Shown here: piece by piece, positions 1 through 6,763 of the stretch
Numbering within the stretch: position 1 is the stretch's first letter
Layout of the letters: each line of letters opens with the position of its first letter
DNA from: an uncultured Collinsella sp.
GTDB taxonomy: Bacteria > Actinomycetota > Coriobacteriia > Coriobacteriales > Coriobacteriaceae
Assembly: GCA_902492185.1 (NCBI GenBank)
Contig: CABUKY010000061.1
Span: forward strand, 1 to 10,238
Length of the DNA: 10,238 nt
Direction of reading: 5' to 3'
Made by a program: the position numbers and the translations under genes
The notes under the pieces: generated by a model
Databases searched by the model: none
What the model was told of the DNA's origin: nothing
What the model saw: only the letters and a program-made list of their open reading frames with translations

Positions 1-703
1 TAACACCGGGCATGAGCTTATTGCGCGTCGACTGGATGGCGGAATGCAGTGAAACAGCAAGCGTGAACTGCTCGGGGATGTCGGCAAATTTGCGAATACC
101 GGGGATAACGCCACTGGTAGAGACGGTGAGGTGACGAGCGCCGATACCGATGCCATCGGGGTCGTTGAGGATTCGCAGCGCCTTGAGAACCTCGTCGTAG
201 TTGGCAAACGGCTCGCCCTGGCCCATGAAGACAACGCTCGTGGCGCGCTCGCCAAAGTCGTTGGATACATGAAGTACCTGGTCGACGATCTCTTGAGCGG
301 TCAGAGAGCGCTTGAGGCCGTTGAGACCGGTAGCGCAAAAGGCACAGCCCATGCCGCAGCCTGCCTGGGTGGAAACGCAGACGGAAAGCTTGTTACGACG
401 GGGCATGCCGACAGTCTCGACGGAAACGCCGTCGTGGTATTCGAGCAGATACTTGCGCGAGCCATCTTTGGAAACCTGCTTGGTGAGTTCAGTGGGCGTG
501 TCAAAGGCAAAAGCCTCTTTAAGCTGCTCGCGGAAAGCCTTGGGAATGTTGGTCATATCGTCAAACGAACAAACGTTCTTCTCGAAGACCCATTCGATGA
601 GCTGCTTCGCGCGGAAGGCGGGCTGGCCAAGTTCGGCCACGAGCTCGCGAATATCGTTTTGGCTCAAGTCGCGAATGTCCTGAGATTTAGTCCTGGGATT
701 CAT
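1..703 (-). CDS. rlmN: RlmN, dual-specificity 23S rRNA/tRNA adenine-C2 methyltransferase (5' part; 3' end outside window)
   Basis: Radical SAM enzyme that methylates C2 of A2503 in 23S rRNA and of A37 in some tRNAs, acting in the cytoplasm. The first 234 codons are visible. Residues 1-95 form the N-terminal accessory domain. The radical SAM cluster motif CGMGCAFC supplies C116, C120 and C123. C109, seven residues before it, matches E. coli C118, which resolves the methylated intermediate. A GQGEP motif (161-165), LTVSTSGVIPGI and a SLHS segment follow in the usual RlmN order. The second catalytic cysteine (E. coli C355) lies beyond the window edge and cannot be checked. The ATG at 703-701 follows GAAAGG with 5 nt spacing, and the N-terminus aligns with the family start. 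Full members are about 350 residues, so roughly a third is missing here. The gene is transcribed away from ddl. Cfr, the antibiotic-resistance paralogue, is less likely because the N-terminal region is RlmN-like. Confidence 0.95.
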   Translation of the reverse strand, partial: MNPRTKSQDIRDLSQNDIRELVAELGQPAFRAKQLIEWVFEKNVCSFDDMTNIPKAFREQLKEAFAFDTPTELTKQVSKDGSRKYLLEYHDGVSVETVGMPRRNKLSVCVSTQAGCGMGCAFCATGLNGLKRSLTAQEIVDQVLHVSNDFGERATSVVFMGQGEPFANYDEVLKALRILNDPDGIGIGARHLTVSTSGVIPGIRKFADIPEQFTLAVSLHSAIQSTRNKLMPGV

Positions 704-718
704 GGAAGCCTTTCGATT

Positions 719-748
719 TTGGGGAAACGTAGAGGGTATCGCTACAAT
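719..748 (+). promoter_or_regulatory. Probable promoter of the ddl-dinG operon
   Basis: TACAAT at 743-748 matches five of six bases of a sigma-70-type -10 box. TTGGGG at 719-724 gives a weak -35 (three of six) with an 18-bp spacer. Transcription would start near 755, leaving a leader of about 35 nt before the ddl start. GGTATC occurs twice in direct orientation (735-740 and 751-756) around the -10 box. No LexA-type GAAC-N4-GTTC box lies in this intergenic region, although dinG is an SOS gene in E. coli. Confidence 0.45.
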
Positions 749-766
749 ATGGTATCAGCTGCAGAA

Positions 767-772
767 ATTATA
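767..772 (-). promoter_or_regulatory. Candidate -10 box for rlmN
   Basis: Read on the minus strand, this is a perfect TATAAT, about 63 bp upstream of the rlmN start codon. No good -35 box lies 16-18 bp further upstream, where the sequence falls inside the ddl start region. If used, this promoter would overlap the ddl ribosome binding site and transcribe back across the ddl promoter. Confidence 0.3.
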
Positions 773-781
773 GAGGAGGAG
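773..781 (+). promoter_or_regulatory. Ribosome binding site of ddl
   Basis: GAGGAGGAG ends 7 nt before the ATG at 789. This strong Shine-Dalgarno sequence fixes the ddl start at 789 rather than at the internal ATG at 813 (Met9), which has none. Confidence 0.8.
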
Positions 782-788
782 TCTGCCC

Positions 789-1754
789 ATGCCGGGTAAA
801 AGCCTAGAGAACATGCACGTAGCGGTCTTGGCGGGCGGTCATTCCGCCGAGCGCGAGATCTCGCTCAATTCGGGAAAGAACGTCGTGGTTGCCTTGAAGG
901 AGGCCGGCTACACTTCGGTGGAGCTGCTCGACACGGCTGCCGATGATTTTATGGTAACCATGGCGACCGGCGGCTTTGACGTGGCGTTTATCGCCATGCA
1001 CGGTGCCGGCGGCGAGGATGGCGCCATGCAGGGCGCCATGGAGACCCTGGGTATCCCCTACACGGCCTCGGGCGTGCTTGCTAGCGCCTGCGGTGCCGAC
1101 AAGGAGGTCTCTAAGCTCCTGTACGCCAAGGCGGGCATCCCCATTGCCCCCGGCCTCGCGCTCGAGATGGGCGATGAAGTCGATATCGATCGTATCGTCG
1201 AGGTTTGTGGCGAGCGCTGCTTTGTGAAGCCGGCCGTCAACGGTTCCAGCTATGGCATTTCCCTGGTCCATGAGCCCTCCGAGCTGCCCGCGGCAATCGC
1301 CAAGGCGTTTGAGTACGGCGACAAAGTGCTGGTCGAGAAGTGCATCGAGGGTACCGAGATCACCGTCGGTGTATACGGCGAAGATGACGTGCGCGCTCTG
1401 CCGATTGTCGAGATTCGTAAGCCCGAGGACTGCGAGTTCTACGATCTGGACGTGAAGTATGTCGACCCTACGGACATCCATCGCATTCCGGCGCAGATTT
1501 CACCCGAGAATTATGCTCGCGCTCAGGAGCTTGCCTGCGCCGCTCACAAGGCCCTCGGTTGCCTGGGTATCTCGCGCAGCGATTTTATCGTGAGCGAGGA
1601 CGGCCCCGTTATCCTCGAGACCAATACCATTCCCGGCATGACCGATACGTCGCTGTATCCGGATGAGATCCGCCACACCGACGACATGACGTTCCCGCAG
1701 GTCTGTGACAGCCTGATCCGTATGGGCCTTCGTCGAGCGGGCATTGCATGCTAA
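789..1754 (+). CDS. ddl: D-alanine-D-alanine ligase
   Basis: ATP-grasp ligase that joins two D-alanines in the cytoplasm to make the dipeptide end of the peptidoglycan precursor. The protein has 321 residues; E. coli DdlB has 306. The N-terminal GGHSAEREISLNSG motif carries E21 (DdlB E15). HGAGGEDG and the KPAVNGSSYG nucleotide-binding loop follow, with K147 and S153 (DdlB K144, S150). The omega-loop reads FYDLDVKY; its K223-Y224 matches DdlB K215-Y216. Tyrosine there, not phenylalanine, is the mark of true D-Ala-D-Ala ligases as opposed to D-Ala-D-Lac (VanA-type) enzymes. The metal-binding end reads RSD and ETNTIPGMT, preserving the DdlB R255, D257, E270 and N272 equivalents. All catalytic positions I can place are intact. 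The last 7 nt overlap the start of the DinG-type gene, so the two are probably translationally coupled. No neighbouring mur genes are present. Confidence 0.96.
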   Translation: MPGKSLENMHVAVLAGGHSAEREISLNSGKNVVVALKEAGYTSVELLDTAADDFMVTMATGGFDVAFIAMHGAGGEDGAMQGAMETLGIPYTASGVLASACGADKEVSKLLYAKAGIPIAPGLALEMGDEVDIDRIVEVCGERCFVKPAVNGSSYGISLVHEPSELPAAIAKAFEYGDKVLVEKCIEGTEITVGVYGEDDVRALPIVEIRKPEDCEFYDLDVKYVDPTDIHRIPAQISPENYARAQELACAAHKALGCLGISRSDFIVSEDGPVILETNTIPGMTDTSLYPDEIRHTDDMTFPQVCDSLIRMGLRRAGIAC

Positions 1755-4642
1755 TCGAGGACGCGGTTTCGTCAGGAACGCCGCAGTTTGTCATCGACTC
1801 CTATGCCACGCTTGCCGAACGCGCCAAAACGCAGTCCTTCGGCCTCATCGAGGAAGATGTAATTGTCCTCGATACCGAGACCACAGGTCTCTCGGTGCAG
1901 GACAACGAGCTGATCGAGATCTCGGCGGCCCGTCTTTCGGGCCGCGAGATCGTCGACCGTTTCGATACCTTCGTGCATCCCAAGCAGCTGATTCCCGCCG
2001 AGATTACCGAGCTCACGAGCATTACAAATGCCGACGTGGCAGATGCCCCGTCGGCCGTTGAGGCTGTCGCCGCTCTCGCCGATTTTGTCGGTGGTTGCCC
2101 GGTGATCGCACATAACGCCACGTTCGACCGCTCGTTTATCGAGTCGGTCAAAGGCGGCGTCAACGTGAGCGATATTTGGATCGATTCGCTGGCGCTGTCG
2201 CGCATCGCGCTTCCGCGCCTGGCCTCGCACAAGCTGTCTTTTATGGCCGATCTGTTTGGCTGTGACTCGGTATCACACCGTGCCAATGCCGACGTCGACG
2301 CCCTGTGTGGCGTATGGCGCGTGTTGCTCGTGGCGCTCACCGACTTGCCCCAGGGCCTCATGGCGCGCCTAGCCGACATGCATCCGGATGTGCCTTGGTC
2401 CTATCGTCCTATCTTCTCATTCTTGGCAGGGCAGAACCCTGGTTCTATCTTCTCTCTCAGCGCCGCTCGTACTGACGTTCTCAAGGCCGATCGCGCCGAC
2501 GATCGGGTGGACGCCGACGAACTGCCGGTCCTCAAGATGCCGAGTCGTGAGGAGATTGAGGCAGACTATGCGCCAGGTGGCCTGGTCAATCGCATGTATC
2601 CCACTTACGAGCCGCGTGATGAGCAGATCGCGATGGCGCTCGAGGTCCGCGATGCGCTGGTCACGGGCACTCATCGTGTAATTGAGGCGGGCACAGGCGT
2701 CGGCAAATCGATGGCCTATCTGGTGCCTTTTGCCGAGGCAGCACGCCGTAACAACATCACGGTTGGTATTGCGACCAAATCGAACAATCTTGCAGACCAG
2801 CTCATGTACCATGAGCTGCCAAAACTTGCGGAGCAACTGGACGGTGGTCTGTCATTTTGCGCTCTCAAGGGCTATGACCACTATCCGTGCCTGCGCAAGC
2901 TTGAGCGCATGAGCCGAGGCCAGGTCGAGATTACCACCAAGCGCGATCCGGCGGACACGCTCACGGCGGTCGCGGTCATTATGGCGTACGTCTGCCAATC
3001 AGCCGATGGCGACCTCGACTCGCTTGGCATTCGGTGGCGCAGCGTCAACCGCCCCGACTTTACGACGGCCTCGCGCGAGTGTGCTCGCCGCCTCTGCCCG
3101 TTTTTCCCTGATAAATGTTTGGTCCACGGCGCTCGCCGTCGTGCGGCGCATGCCGATGTGGTGGTCACCAACCATTCCCTGCTGTTCCGCAATGTTGCGG
3201 CCGAGGGCAGGATTTTGCCTCCGATTCGTCATTGGGTAATCGACGAGGCTCATTCTATCGAGCGCGAGGCGCGCCGTCAGTGGGCGCGCGTGGTGTCGGC
3301 GGACGAATCACGCGTTCTGTTTGAGCGCCTGGGTGGCTCGAGCACCGGTGCGCTAAGCCAGGTCTCCCGTGATTTGGCAACCTCCGAGGGCTCTACGCTC
3401 TATTTGGGCCTTACTGCCAAGGCGACGTCGACGGTTGCGCGCGCGAGCATGGCAATCGCCGACGTGTTCGATGGCGTTCGCGAGCTCGGCCGCCGTGCCC
3501 GTGGGGGTTATGACAATGCCAACCTATGGATTGGCCCCGAGCTGCGCGAATCTGACGACTGGCATGATTTCTTACCGTCGGCCTACACTGCCATCGACGC
3601 ATTGGAACAAGCTGACAAGAGCGTCGACGCGCTGGTGCAAGCCGTCGCCGCCGACAAGCCCGAGGTTGTTGTCGACCTGGGTGATATTTCGCGCCGCCTG
3701 CACGAGCTGGCCGAGAACCTCAAACTCATCATTGACGGCACCGATGAACACTACGTGTATTCGCTGCAGGTCAATCGCAGGTTGCGCGCCGGCGGAGAGT
3801 CAATGACCGCAGAGCGCATCGACATTGGCGAGGCCTTGGCAACCGAGTGGCTGCCCGAGGTTCACACGGCTATCTTTGCCTCGGCGACCATGACGGTGTC
3901 CAAAAGCTTTGAACACTTTAACCACGCGGTCGGTCTCGATCGCATCGGTGCTTCAACATCCTCGTCGCTGCACTTGGACTCGAGCTACGACTTCGATTCG
4001 AACATGGCTGTAGTCGTTGCGGGCGATATCCCCGATCCGCGCGATCGTGAGAGCTATCTTACAGCGCTCGAGCGCGTGCTGGTCGACGCCCATCTTGCCA
4101 TGGGCGGATCGGTGCTCACACTGTTCACCAATCGGCGCGACATGGAAGACCTGTACGCCCGCGTTGAGCCTAAGATGGCCCGTGCGGGTCTGGAGCTCAA
4201 CTGCCAGCAGCGCAACTCATCTCCTCGTCGCCTGCGCGACCGGTTTATCAACGAGCCGACCTCGTCGCTTTTTGCCCTTAAGGCCTTCTGGGAGGGATTC
4301 GACGCCAGCGGCGAGACGCTGCGCTGCGTCATCATTCCCAAGCTGCCGTTCTCGAGTCCCACGGACCCGCTCTCGTGCGAGCGCAACCTGCGCGAAGACC
4401 GCGCTTGGGCGCGCTATTCGCTGCCCGAGGCGGTGCTCGAGGTCAAGCAGGCGGCCGGCCGCCTTATCCGCTCGTCGACCGATTGCGGCGTGCTGATTCT
4501 GGCCGACCCGCGCCTGGTGACGAAGGGCTACGGAAAGAAGTTCTTAACGTCGCTGCCTACGAGCTCCTACCAGCGCATCGAATCGGCGCAGATCGGGCAC
4601 TATCTGCAACTGTGGCGTGCACGCCACGAGCGGCGGCGCTAA
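1748..4642 (+). CDS. dinG: DinG-type protein: DEDDh 3'-5' exonuclease fused to XPD-family helicase
   Basis: Predicted nuclease-helicase of DNA repair or replication-fork processing, 964 residues. Residues about 36-200 form a DnaQ-like DEDDh exonuclease with all five acidic/His residues visible: D42 and E44 (LDTETTG), D127 (AHNATFD), H177 and D182 (HRANADVD). After a linker comes a superfamily 2 XPD/DinG helicase: Q-like motif RDEQ (290-293), Walker A GTGVGKS (315-321), DEAH box (499-502), ASATM (711-715) and motif VI QAAGRLIR (901-908). C381, C445, C450 and C457 are spaced like the 4Fe-4S ligands of E. coli DinG and XPD; C371 and C416 are extra cysteines. The ATG at 1748 lies inside the end of ddl, so translation probably depends on ddl. 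The 3' end overlaps the convergent WYL gene by 4 nt. The exonuclease fusion is common in Gram-positive DinG and absent from E. coli DinG. No SOS box is seen at the operon promoter. Confidence 0.93.
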   Translation: MLIEDAVSSGTPQFVIDSYATLAERAKTQSFGLIEEDVIVLDTETTGLSVQDNELIEISAARLSGREIVDRFDTFVHPKQLIPAEITELTSITNADVADAPSAVEAVAALADFVGGCPVIAHNATFDRSFIESVKGGVNVSDIWIDSLALSRIALPRLASHKLSFMADLFGCDSVSHRANADVDALCGVWRVLLVALTDLPQGLMARLADMHPDVPWSYRPIFSFLAGQNPGSIFSLSAARTDVLKADRADDRVDADELPVLKMPSREEIEADYAPGGLVNRMYPTYEPRDEQIAMALEVRDALVTGTHRVIEAGTGVGKSMAYLVPFAEAARRNNITVGIATKSNNLADQLMYHELPKLAEQLDGGLSFCALKGYDHYPCLRKLERMSRGQVEITTKRDPADTLTAVAVIMAYVCQSADGDLDSLGIRWRSVNRPDFTTASRECARRLCPFFPDKCLVHGARRRAAHADVVVTNHSLLFRNVAAEGRILPPIRHWVIDEAHSIEREARRQWARVVSADESRVLFERLGGSSTGALSQVSRDLATSEGSTLYLGLTAKATSTVARASMAIADVFDGVRELGRRARGGYDNANLWIGPELRESDDWHDFLPSAYTAIDALEQADKSVDALVQAVAADKPEVVVDLGDISRRLHELAENLKLIIDGTDEHYVYSLQVNRRLRAGGESMTAERIDIGEALATEWLPEVHTAIFASATMTVSKSFEHFNHAVGLDRIGASTSSSLHLDSSYDFDSNMAVVVAGDIPDPRDRESYLTALERVLVDAHLAMGGSVLTLFTNRRDMEDLYARVEPKMARAGLELNCQQRNSSPRRLRDRFINEPTSSLFALKAFWEGFDASGETLRCVIIPKLPFSSPTDPLSCERNLREDRAWARYSLPEAVLEVKQAAGRLIRSSTDCGVLILADPRLVTKGYGKKFLTSLPTSSYQRIESAQIGHYLQLWRARHERRR
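4612..4627. repeat. Perfect 16-bp palindrome at the dinG/WYL convergent junction
   Basis: GTGGCGTGCACGCCAC is self-complementary over its whole length. In RNA from either strand it could fold as a 6-bp GC-rich stem with a UGCA loop. It lies inside the last codons of dinG and starts 12 nt beyond the stop codon of the minus-strand WYL gene. No T-run follows on either strand, so it is not a standard intrinsic terminator. It could be a weak two-way terminator, an RNA 3'-end stabiliser, a protein-binding site or chance. Confidence 0.5.
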
Positions 4643-5556
4643 AGCGGACAGACGAGGGTCTTTGCCATATCGCACAGACGCTTTGACAGGGCGGGGTCAT
4701 CCAAGATGCGGATGGCTCCGCCCGCTGCGATTACCTGGCTCAGTAGCCAACGCTCGGAGCCATAATGCACGGTTACCGTTGCCATGTCTGCCCCGCTGCG
4801 CTCGATTAGGGTGATGCCGGCCCAGTCCAGATGCTCCGCCATATCGAATGGCATCAAGAGCTTTGCGCTACGCTGCGTCCGAGCAAGGGAATCGTGGAGG
4901 GATGTGACGTCCGGTGCATGAGGCACGACGGAGTCTTCCGTCAAGGCGAGTCCCTCGATTTTATCCATGCGATAGGTGCGCTGCTCATCGACCGCGATGT
5001 CCCAGGCAATCAGGTATGTTTGGTCGCCGTTTGCCGTAATGCGCAAGGGGTCGACCAGACGCTCACGTGGCCGTGCATCGTCCATCGAGCGATACGAGAT
5101 GCGGCAGCGAACACCGTCCTGAATGGCGCAGCTCAGCTGCTGCCAGTGCGACCCGTGGTTGACGGTGTCAAAGACGCGCTGGTTATAGCCGAGCTCTTCG
5201 GGTAGAAGGGCATGTCGAATCCGAGCTGCCGTATGCGGCTCGATCCCCAACGATTCAAGTTCATGGTTGAGCACAGCGCCCTCGGCGGCACTCAAGCGCA
5301 GCGGTAGCACACGCCCGGCGTCACCGGTGAGGACCACACGCTCGCCGCGGCATTCGCAGATGATGCGCGCGCCCGATTCTCGGTTCGCGAGCGTCGAGAC
5401 GATCTCGAGAATCTCGTCGAGCGATACCCCCGTGATGTCAAAGCGACTGCAAATCTCGGTTCGTGTCATGCCGCTCTCGCCGGCGGCGTAGAGGGCCTCC
5501 ATGATGTCGATGGCGCGCGAGAGTCTCTGCTCGCTGGTGAGTTTACGCACGGGCAT
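4639..5556 (-). CDS. WYL-domain transcription regulator (second of pair, PafC-like)
   Basis: Predicted DNA-binding regulator of 305 residues. An N-terminal winged-helix segment (about residues 8-75) is followed by a WYL ligand-sensing domain at about 140-205 and a C-terminal extension (about 225-305). The WYL core has the usual DPLRI strand, then TYLIAWD (180-186) and RTYRMDKI (193-200). The name-giving Trp is Thr180 here, so the triad reads T-Y-L. In this family the conserved Arg and aromatic residues of the domain bind ligands such as single-stranded DNA or nucleotides; the ligand here is unknown. I chose the ATG at 5556-5554, preceded by AAAGGA at a long 12-nt spacing. A TTG at 5577 would add seven residues and cannot be excluded. 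The start overlaps the end of the upstream WYL gene by 14 nt, indicating translational coupling. Its stop overlaps the stop of convergent dinG. Mycobacterial pafB-pafC show the same tandem layout and activate DNA-damage genes independently of LexA; orthology is not proven. Confidence 0.85.
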   Translation of the reverse strand: MPVRKLTSEQRLSRAIDIMEALYAAGESGMTRTEICSRFDITGVSLDEILEIVSTLANRESGARIICECRGERVVLTGDAGRVLPLRLSAAEGAVLNHELESLGIEPHTAARIRHALLPEELGYNQRVFDTVNHGSHWQQLSCAIQDGVRCRISYRSMDDARPRERLVDPLRITANGDQTYLIAWDIAVDEQRTYRMDKIEGLALTEDSVVPHAPDVTSLHDSLARTQRSAKLLMPFDMAEHLDWAGITLIERSGADMATVTVHYGSERWLLSQVIAAGGAIRILDDPALSKRLCDMAKTLVCPL

Positions 5557-6565
5557 ACTCGTGCACCGTCCTTTCAATGAGGTGGTTCCACGCCTGTTTG
5601 AGCGATTTGGGGGCCACGGGCCTCATGCCGTCCATGGCGTGGGCCATGCAAAATGAGGCGCCGGCTTCAAGATCGCGCACGTCACCGGTCCAGGTCCATC
5701 CCACATCGGTGTGTACGAGCTCACCTCGCCCACGCGTGAGGCCGTTGATCATATCGATCTGCGTCTGAGGGGCGAATGAGAACGTGGCTGCAACGGGCGG
5801 TCGGTCGGCAAAATCGAATTCAAAGAACAGGTAGTCGCTGAGGTTGAAGTCCGCGGGGATGACGTAGGCCTTCGAAGGACGCCAAGCGCGAACGATACGG
5901 TCGCAGCGGAATGTCCTGATGTCGCAGGTGACGTTGTCGAGGCCGCAGAAGTACGCCACGCCCTCGCGCTCGAACATGCCGTAGACGCAGACGGTACGTT
6001 CTTTCTGCTCACCGCGTCCGTTCTGATATAAAAATCGCAGCGCGCATCGCTCGGCAAAGGCGCTCCATACCGCATCGACGGTGGGAGAGCGGCGGATCGG
6101 TGCTTCGTCCACCGTCGTCCTACCGGTGAGGTAGGCAATCTTGGAGCGAATATCGGCAAGCGGTGCGGCAAAAGTGGATGAGCCGGCCGCTAGCGTCTGG
6201 TCGATGGCGTTGAGCAGGATATCGGCGTCGTCTGCGGTGATGAGGCCGCCTGCAGCAAACGTGTGCTCGCGGTCGATTGTCCACGAGCTTTCCTCGGTCT
6301 CCTGCGCGCCGGTGGGGCGAACCTCCTTGATTAAGATGCCGCGTTCGAGCAGTTTGTCACGATCGCGTCGAAACTTGCGCTTATCCGAGTCGATATTGCC
6401 CGAGCCATATCCCAGGTCAGAATCCAAGACGATCTGCTCGGTCGTCAGCGGTTCGGGGGAGCTATTGAGCACAAAGAAAAGATTGAGGATGCGCTGAGCC
6501 GTTTTATCGAAACTGGGCTCCGAATTCCCCTTTTTAATTGTCTCGGTCGTGTCGCTTGCCGTCAT
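5543..6565 (-). CDS. WYL-domain transcription regulator (first of pair, PafB-like)
   Basis: Predicted regulator of 340 residues. After a polar N-terminal tail (1-18), residues about 20-80 form a winged helix ending in KFRRDRDKLLERGI, the type of segment seen at this place in PafB-family proteins. The WYL domain spans about 165-240 and includes RFLYQNGRG (177-185), AYFCGLD (204-210) and RTFRCDRI (217-224). The W-Y-L triad has drifted to A204-Y205-F206, while the Arg/aromatic-rich strand RTFR is kept. A C-terminal extension follows (about 245-340). The ATG at 6565 is preceded by GAGGA with 4 nt spacing, a good start signal. It is the first gene of a two-gene minus-strand operon and overlaps the second gene by 14 nt. 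PafB and PafC act as a heterodimer in mycobacteria, so these two may work together; that is inference. The gene faces away from the M28-like gene across a 198-nt shared control region. Confidence 0.85.
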   Translation of the reverse strand: MTASDTTETIKKGNSEPSFDKTAQRILNLFFVLNSSPEPLTTEQIVLDSDLGYGSGNIDSDKRKFRRDRDKLLERGILIKEVRPTGAQETEESSWTIDREHTFAAGGLITADDADILLNAIDQTLAAGSSTFAAPLADIRSKIAYLTGRTTVDEAPIRRSPTVDAVWSAFAERCALRFLYQNGRGEQKERTVCVYGMFEREGVAYFCGLDNVTCDIRTFRCDRIVRAWRPSKAYVIPADFNLSDYLFFEFDFADRPPVAATFSFAPQTQIDMINGLTRGRGELVHTDVGWTWTGDVRDLEAGASFCMAHAMDGMRPVAPKSLKQAWNHLIERTVHEYARA

Positions 6566-6624
6566 AGGGTCCTCGCATGAGAAGGTGGTTTGCTGCCATG
6601 ATTTTAGTCCGATATGGAGATTAG

Positions 6625-6653
6625 GCTATATCCTTGTCCGCTCGGGGCGTTAA
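6625..6653 (-). promoter_or_regulatory. Probable promoter of the WYL regulator pair
   Basis: On the minus strand, TTAACG (6653-6648; four of six against TTGACA) and TATAGC (6630-6625; four of six against TATAAT) are 17 bp apart. Transcription would start near 6618, giving a leader of about 50 nt. The spacer contains the left copy of the CGCTCGGGG repeat, so a protein binding the repeat would touch this promoter. Confidence 0.4.
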
Positions 6654-6689
6654 GATGGCCCGAATTCGGTCGTTTGCGCTCGCTCGGGG
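6639..6689. promoter_or_regulatory. Candidate operator cluster: direct repeat flanking a palindrome
   Basis: CGCTCGGGG occurs at 6639-6647 and again at 6681-6689, 42 bp apart in the same orientation. The palindrome CCGAATTCGG (6660-6669) sits between them, its centre within 1 bp of the midpoint, so each step is about 21 bp or two helical turns. The left repeat lies in the spacer of the predicted WYL-operon promoter. The right repeat abuts the predicted -10 box of the M28-like gene, and the palindrome lies where that promoter's -35 should be. This fits a shared operator for both divergent units. The WYL proteins themselves are the obvious candidate binders, but nothing in the sequence proves it. 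Confidence 0.4.
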
Positions 6690-6695
6690 TATACT
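6690..6695 (+). promoter_or_regulatory. Candidate -10 box for the M28-like gene
   Basis: TATACT matches five of six bases of the -10 consensus. At 16-18 bp upstream there is no recognisable -35 box; that stretch overlaps the edge of the CCGAATTCGG palindrome. A promoter with a good -10 and poor -35 often needs an activator. Predicted transcription would start near 6702, leaving a leader of about 62 nt. Other AT-rich hexamers, such as TATATA at 6702-6707, could serve instead. Confidence 0.4.
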
Positions 6696-6763
6696 TTCGA
6701 CTATATACGGTTCTAATGTGCATGCATTGGGCCTATTTGTCGGATTATGGATGTGGAGCGCAC

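Noticed and set aside
131..799. A 222-codon plus-strand frame opposite rlmN that runs up to the ddl start.
   Set aside because: The minus-strand frame encodes RlmN with all its motifs; the plus-strand product matches nothing known and is the antisense shadow of rlmN.
804..1481. A 225-codon minus-strand frame opposite ddl.
   Set aside because: Shadow of the well-supported ddl gene with no motifs of its own.
789..1754. Possible vancomycin-resistance type D-Ala-D-Lac ligase.
   Set aside because: The omega-loop keeps the Lys-Tyr pair (K223-Y224) of ordinary D-Ala-D-Ala ligases, and no vanH or vanX neighbours are present.
5557..5577. TTG start at 5577 for the second WYL gene, adding seven residues.
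   Set aside because: TTG is a rarer start and the added residues are not typical of the family. The ATG at 5556 is preferred, although its Shine-Dalgarno spacing of 12 nt is long, so the choice is not certain.
6737..6743. TTGTCGG, resembling the first half of the mycobacterial PafBC-dependent promoter motif, upstream of the M28-like gene.
   Set aside because: The second half (TA-N3-T about 8 bp further on) is absent, and the site lies downstream of the predicted -10 box, close to the start codon.
6614..6763. A 50-codon upstream extension of the M28-like protein from ATG 6614, or a shorter one from ATG 6716.
   Set aside because: The extension would cover the predicted promoter and operator region, reads as unconserved-looking sequence and lacks a good ribosome binding site. 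ATG 6764 has GGAG at proper spacing, and the protein begins like an M28 N-terminus.
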